A stretch of DNA of 64,000 nucleotides from Microbacterium sp. ET2 (GTDB lineage Bacteria; Actinomycetota; Actinomycetes; Actinomycetales; Microbacteriaceae), in the NCBI RefSeq assembly GCF_030347395.1, contig NZ_CP128170.1, forward strand, positions 124,001 through 188,000. Reading direction: 5' to 3'. Every line of letters begins with the position of its first letter. Position 1 is the stretch's first letter. The notes beneath the pieces were generated by a model that saw nothing but the letters and a program-made list of their open reading frames with translations, was not told the origin of the DNA and ran no database searches. The translations under genes were made by a program, and so were the position numbers. Below are positions 59,520 through 64,000 of this stretch, piece by piece.

Positions 59520-60070
59520 GATCCGAAAGCTCCCACGACGATGAACGGCCAAGGCACGAGCAGCACGACACCGGCTCCGAGGAGCACCCAGCGAAGCCAT
59601 GCCGCAGACCGGCGGGTGAGCGTGTACACCGCGGTGAACCACAGTGCGGGAGCCGCCACCGCGAGCCCGACGGCCGCCGCGTTCCCGGTGGTCCACACCG
59701 GGGGGGCGATGCCGTCGCCGGAGACGAGGAAGGAGGCGACCCCGTGAACGCGCAGTCCGCCGATCAGCCAGCCGATCGAGAACAGCAGATAGACGCCGCC
59801 GAGAATCCCCAGGGCGATCAGAGACGCGTTGCCCATCCCGCCGGGTGCGTCGAGTTCGGCAGTTTCGTCGCCCGACGCGGTGTCGGCGCCCGTCTCGACG
59901 TCGGATTCGCTCGCCGCCTCCTCCGTCGGCGGACTCTCATGACTGCCCTTCCCCACCGCACGGTAGCCCGGCGGCAGCGTCGGTGGCGCTCCCTCGGCCG
60001 CGGAGGGCGGGTCGACCGGGGCGGGGTCGTCGCCCTCCCAGCGGAAGGCGTCTTCGTCGCGCGACGTCAC
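59516..60070 (-). CDS. Membrane protein with disordered acidic N terminus, unknown function
   Basis: The 184-aa protein begins with about 75 polar residues rich in Asp, Glu, Pro and Ser (a disordered cytoplasmic region), then has three membrane segments (about 80-100, 123-146 and 157-180). It is coupled to the following 115-aa membrane gene, so the two may form a complex. No motif recognised. 24 bases after the LTD-phosphoesterase gene. Confidence 0.75.
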   Translation of the reverse strand: MTSRDEDAFRWEGDDPAPVDPPSAAEGAPPTLPPGYRAVGKGSHESPPTEEAASESDVETGADTASGDETAELDAPGGMGNASLIALGILGGVYLLFSIGWLIGGLRVHGVASFLVSGDGIAPPVWTTGNAAAVGLAVAAPALWFTAVYTLTRRSAAWLRWVLLGAGVVLLVPWPFIVVGAFGS

Positions 60071-60094
60071 CGCCCCAGCGTATCCGCCCCGCGG

Positions 60095-63000
60095 TCACCC
60101 GATGGTGATCGCCTCGGTCTCGACGGCTTTGGCGTACTGCAGCGAGAGCCCGACCGCGAACTCGTCATCCGCCTCCGTGTAGCGGTTCTGCAGGCCTCGG
60201 TCGATCACGTTCCAGGGGCGTTCGTTGGAATGGATGCCGTCCGCGCCGTTGTCGGGGACGAACTGGGTGTAGTCGAACGGATGACTTGCCGAGGCGTCCA
60301 ACGGAACGGAGAACGTGTCCACCGCGAGCGTTCCTCCGGCCAGATCGAATTGCAGCAGACGCTGGAAGCCGGTCGCCCGTTCGCCGGTGGGCGTGCGGAA
60401 CTCCTGGTAGTCGGCCACGGCCTCCATCACCGTGTGGCCGGGTATGCCCCCGGCATCCTCGGTGATGATGGCGCCGACGCCGTGGAAGTGTCCTGACAGG
60501 ACGAGCACCACGTTGCGGTGAGGGGCGATCACCCTGTCCCACAGCAGGTCGGCGTGCGACAGCCACCGCGACGAGTTCGACCGGGTGGCGGGGCCGCCGT
60601 GCCCCTTCGGGGTGACGTGCTCGTGCGTGGCGACCACGATGTTGGCGTCGGGGTGAGCGCCGACCACTTCCTCCGCCCAGGGGACGTCGTCTCCGCCGTA
60701 GCCGTAGGGCAGGCTCAGCACGACGAACGGGGCGCCGCCTGCCTCGAAGGCCGACCAGCTCGCCCGGTTGTCGCCCGGCTCGATCGAGCCGCCGTACCAC
60801 GGGGTGTCGGCGTACCGGTCGGGGCCGAAGTAGTCGTTGAAGAGGACGTTGGTCAGTCCCCGCTTGTTGTCGTGATTGCCGGGCAGCACGCTGTTGGCGA
60901 CCTGCGCGTCGAGAGCACCCTGCAGCTGAGAGGCCACCTCGAACTCGTGTCGAGCCCGCGCCTCGCGCTGATCGGGATCGATCCAGCTCTGGATCAGGTC
61001 GCCGGTGTGGACCGCGAACTCGATCTTGCGCGGCTCGGCGTTGCGGATGATCCAGTCGATCTCGGCCGCGTACACCTCGGGATAGCTTTCGGACAGGTAT
61101 TGCGTGTCGGTGATGTGAGCGAGCGCAAGATCGTAATCGCCCGGGTCGGCGATGCCGGCTGCGTCATGAACCACTGCCTGACCCGGGACCACCTGGATGA
61201 GGATCTGCGCCAGTCCGTCGGACACCTCGGCGGGCTCCACCATGCCGCTGAGGACCACCGACTCCGCCGCCGTCCGATCCGCGGCCGTTCGGGTGCCTGC
61301 CGCCTCGTCGAGCAAGCGCCACGAGCGCTCGCCCGGTTGCCAAACCGACAGCGCGACACCGCTGCGGCCCACCGTGCGTCCACCCCAGGTGACTTCTCCC
61401 CCCATCACCGGGAGCGCCAGGCCCAGTCGCAGATACGGGAAGCCGTACCCGTCGTCTCGGCTCGCGAGCGAGGAGGAATCGGCGATCGGCGCCTCTCGGG
61501 CGGTCGAGAGCGTCCGAAGCGGCGCGGACGATGACCCCGCGAAGGCCCAGCGGACATCGGCGGGTGCACCGACGCCGGACGGCGCGCGGCGCGCGGTCGC
61601 CCGTTCCTCCTCGAGCGGAGTGGTGACGGTCACGGCCTGGATCCGGTCGCGGGCGGCACGGATGAGCGCCGCGGGTTCGAGCACCGGAAGACGGTCGATG
61701 ACGCCGGGCGTCGCGCCCGCGACGACGAAATCGCTCACATCGCTGCCGGTGAACCCCGCGCGCCGATACGTCTCGCCGCGGAGGCGGTCGGGAGCGAAGG
61801 TCGCGAGGGCGAGCCCGTTCGTACAGGGACTCGCGCGCTCCACGCTTTCGTCCATCTCGTTGCGGTGGTAGATCCCGACGCTGTCGATACGGTGCCCGAG
61901 GTCATCCTGTACCCAGACGCCCGCTCCCTGCAGCGCGAACGGGTCGTCGAAGGTCGCCTCTGCGGCCACCGCCGTTCCGGCGAGGGCGGCGAGCCAGGTC
62001 TCCCCGGGTGCGAGTGTGGTACCCGAGGGCACGGTGGCGAGGTCATCGAAGGCGCGGAAGCCGTCCGCCGTGCAGGCGATGATCGTCCATCCGGAGATGT
62101 CCTGCGGCGTGTCGGCGTAGTTCCCCAGTTCCACGAAAGCATGGCGATCGCCGCCCGGCACCGGCAGCTCGGGGTCGGTCGCGACCTCGCTGATGGCGAC
62201 GGGCGGCGATGTGCGTGCGGCCGGGCGGTCAGTGAGCCGGCGATCCACGGTCGCGTTCGGCAGGCCCGGCGTCCGGGTCGCGACCACCCACCCGTCGCGT
62301 GTCTTCTGCCAGCTCTGGCCGGAGCGGTAGTCGACGATCCCGTCGAGGCGCTCGACGCCGCTTTGGCACCCCGTGTCGTGCTGGGCCGAGACGGTGACGC
62401 CGTCCACGCGTCGACCGTCCGCCGTCACCAGGAGCGCTCCCGACAAAAGGTCGGCCAGCGACGTCCGCGTTCGGATGTCGGGGGCGCCGGTGTAATCCGG
62501 ACCGCCGACCAGGAGCCTCTCCCCCGGTTCGAGGACCCGGGGAGACTCGAAGGCATGCTGGAGGGTGTCGTCGGACGCCACGCCGAGCGCCGTGCAGCGG
62601 TAGAGCCGCCACCCGGTGACGTCGACCGGAATCCGCCCCGCGTTGTGCAGTTCGATCAGATCGTCACCGTGTCCCGCCGGTCCGGCCGCGGTGATCTCGC
62701 TGATCTCGATCGAAGGCGGGCGACGGAGGTCGGCATCCGAGGGCGGCACTCCCGGGGTCGAGGTGCCGCGAACCCACGTGCCGTCCACGGAGCGCTGCCA
62801 GCTCTCGTCGAGGGCCCAGGCGAGCGCCACCGGCACGTCGGCCTCGCCGCACTCGCTGACGGCGGCGCTGTCCTCTCCCGACGGATACGCGGCGACCGCG
62901 TCGGCGACCTCGGCGTCGGGGGCGACCAGGATCAGCCCGAACCCGCGGGTCGACATCATCTGCGAGAACACGGCGTCGGCGGGCCCAGCGAGGTCCCCGG

Positions 63001-63331
63001 ACATCTGGGCCACCACCAGCCGGTCATCCGACGCCAAGGTCACCTGGTCGAGTGGGGTCTCGGGGTTCGACGGTTTCGCGCGGAGTCCGTCCTCATCGCA
63101 GCGGAACACCGACCACCCGCGCAAGGACACCGCATCGTCGGAGGCGTTGTGCAGTTCGAAGAATGCGCCGCTGGGACCCGACCTTCCACCGTTCGCTATC
63201 TCGCTGATGATGACGTCGCCCGGCGAGGCGGCACGGACGCCGGCGCCGGTGGCCGCGCTCGGGGCGGCACTGGAGACGAGGAAGACGGAGACCAGCAGCA
63301 GGGCGGCCACCACGGGCACGAGCTTCCGCAC
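60095..63331 (-). CDS. Secreted protein with three lamin-tail domains and a metallophosphoesterase
   Basis: The 1078-aa protein has a signal peptide (VVAALLLVSVFLVSSAAPSAA), three lamin-tail-domain repeats starting near residues 38, 205 and 375 (each with a xISEI...ELHN or ELGN strand pattern followed by GW), and a calcineurin-like phosphoesterase at about 735-960: HITDTQ (738), GDLIQ (776), GNHD (818), THEH (905) and GHFHG (947). The Asp-x-Gln first motif is a variant of Asp-x-His. No cell-wall sorting motif is visible, so it is probably released. GTG start at 63331. Substrate unknown; extracellular nucleotide or phosphodiester cleavage is plausible. Confidence 0.87.
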   Translation of the reverse strand: MRKLVPVVAALLLVSVFLVSSAAPSAATGAGVRAASPGDVIISEIANGGRSGPSGAFFELHNASDDAVSLRGWSVFRCDEDGLRAKPSNPETPLDQVTLASDDRLVVAQMSGDLAGPADAVFSQMMSTRGFGLILVAPDAEVADAVAAYPSGEDSAAVSECGEADVPVALAWALDESWQRSVDGTWVRGTSTPGVPPSDADLRRPPSIEISEITAAGPAGHGDDLIELHNAGRIPVDVTGWRLYRCTALGVASDDTLQHAFESPRVLEPGERLLVGGPDYTGAPDIRTRTSLADLLSGALLVTADGRRVDGVTVSAQHDTGCQSGVERLDGIVDYRSGQSWQKTRDGWVVATRTPGLPNATVDRRLTDRPAARTSPPVAISEVATDPELPVPGGDRHAFVELGNYADTPQDISGWTIIACTADGFRAFDDLATVPSGTTLAPGETWLAALAGTAVAAEATFDDPFALQGAGVWVQDDLGHRIDSVGIYHRNEMDESVERASPCTNGLALATFAPDRLRGETYRRAGFTGSDVSDFVVAGATPGVIDRLPVLEPAALIRAARDRIQAVTVTTPLEEERATARRAPSGVGAPADVRWAFAGSSSAPLRTLSTAREAPIADSSSLASRDDGYGFPYLRLGLALPVMGGEVTWGGRTVGRSGVALSVWQPGERSWRLLDEAAGTRTAADRTAAESVVLSGMVEPAEVSDGLAQILIQVVPGQAVVHDAAGIADPGDYDLALAHITDTQYLSESYPEVYAAEIDWIIRNAEPRKIEFAVHTGDLIQSWIDPDQREARARHEFEVASQLQGALDAQVANSVLPGNHDNKRGLTNVLFNDYFGPDRYADTPWYGGSIEPGDNRASWSAFEAGGAPFVVLSLPYGYGGDDVPWAEEVVGAHPDANIVVATHEHVTPKGHGGPATRSNSSRWLSHADLLWDRVIAPHRNVVLVLSGHFHGVGAIITEDAGGIPGHTVMEAVADYQEFRTPTGERATGFQRLLQFDLAGGTLAVDTFSVPLDASASHPFDYTQFVPDNGADGIHSNERPWNVIDRGLQNRYTEADDEFAVGLSLQYAKAVETEAITIG

Positions 63332-63340
63332 CAGACCACG

Positions 63341-63371
63341 GTGGCGGGCCGCGGTGAACGCGGCCCGCCAC
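63341..63371 (-). terminator. Strong terminator after ilvC
   Basis: A perfect 13-bp GC-rich stem (GTGGCGGGCCGCG) with a 5-base loop lies between the ilvC stop and the start of the secreted-protein gene, ending 10 bases before that gene's GTG. Confidence 0.75.
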
Positions 63372-63405
63372 GGACGGGATGGTCAGGTGAACGGGAGGGG
63401 GCGGC

Positions 63406-64000
<595 letters not shown>

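Overview
The window is high-GC, densely coding chromosomal DNA from an actinomycete. Gene content and order point to the family Microbacteriaceae, most likely Microbacterium or a close relative; this is judged from protein sequences and synteny, not from a database search. No rRNA, CRISPR array, insertion sequence, prophage, origin or attachment site is visible. No gap between genes exceeds 300 bases; the longest are about 150-210 bases and hold promoters, terminators and leaders.

Region 1 (1-31.8 kb) is the conserved information-processing backbone. It carries, mostly on the minus strand, DUF2469-rnhB-lepB-rplS, trmD-rimM-khpA-rpsP, ffh, ftsY-smc, mutM-rnc-rpmF-DUF177-coaD, recG and (plus strand) rsmD. 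Several cassettes interrupt it: map and a glgX-treY-treZ operon (glycogen-to-trehalose route), a GCS2-type carboxylate-amine ligase, a TetR-VOC fusion regulator divergent from lipB-lipA, and a promoter/leader-peptide/double-hairpin unit that precedes a 90-aa protein and a tandem-GNAT acetyltransferase.

Region 2 (31.8-41.1 kb) combines cofactor and envelope genes (thiL, DUF3515 lipoprotein, ddl, gpsA, plsC-like, murA) with leuCD. leuCD has a leucine-codon leader peptide upstream. A TerC-family membrane protein ends the region.

Region 3 (41.2-49.4 kb) is regulatory and transport DNA. It holds an ECF sigma factor overlapping a DUF4349 membrane protein with an anti-sigma-like N terminus, a DeoR regulator-fruK-fruA fructose PTS operon with three helically phased operator repeats, a receptor Ser/Thr kinase, a metallo-beta-lactamase-fold hydrolase, and tRNA-Glu(CTC) and tRNA-Gln(CTG) next to gltX.

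Region 4 (49.4-64 kb) has gltX, two MFS transporters, a FAH hydrolase, branched-chain amino acid and serine genes (ilvE, leuB, serA, partial ilvC), a TetR/DHA2-efflux pair with a near-perfect 28-bp palindrome between them, two small membrane proteins and a secreted protein with three lamin-tail domains plus a metallophosphoesterase.

Two normally intact housekeeping genes, recG and serA, are each broken by a single extra base. Sequencing or assembly error is the simplest explanation, but the data here cannot exclude real mutations. The clearest leads for new biology are the leader/GNAT locus, the TetR-VOC/lipB pair with its promoter palindrome, the ECF-DUF4349 pair and the fru operator repeats.
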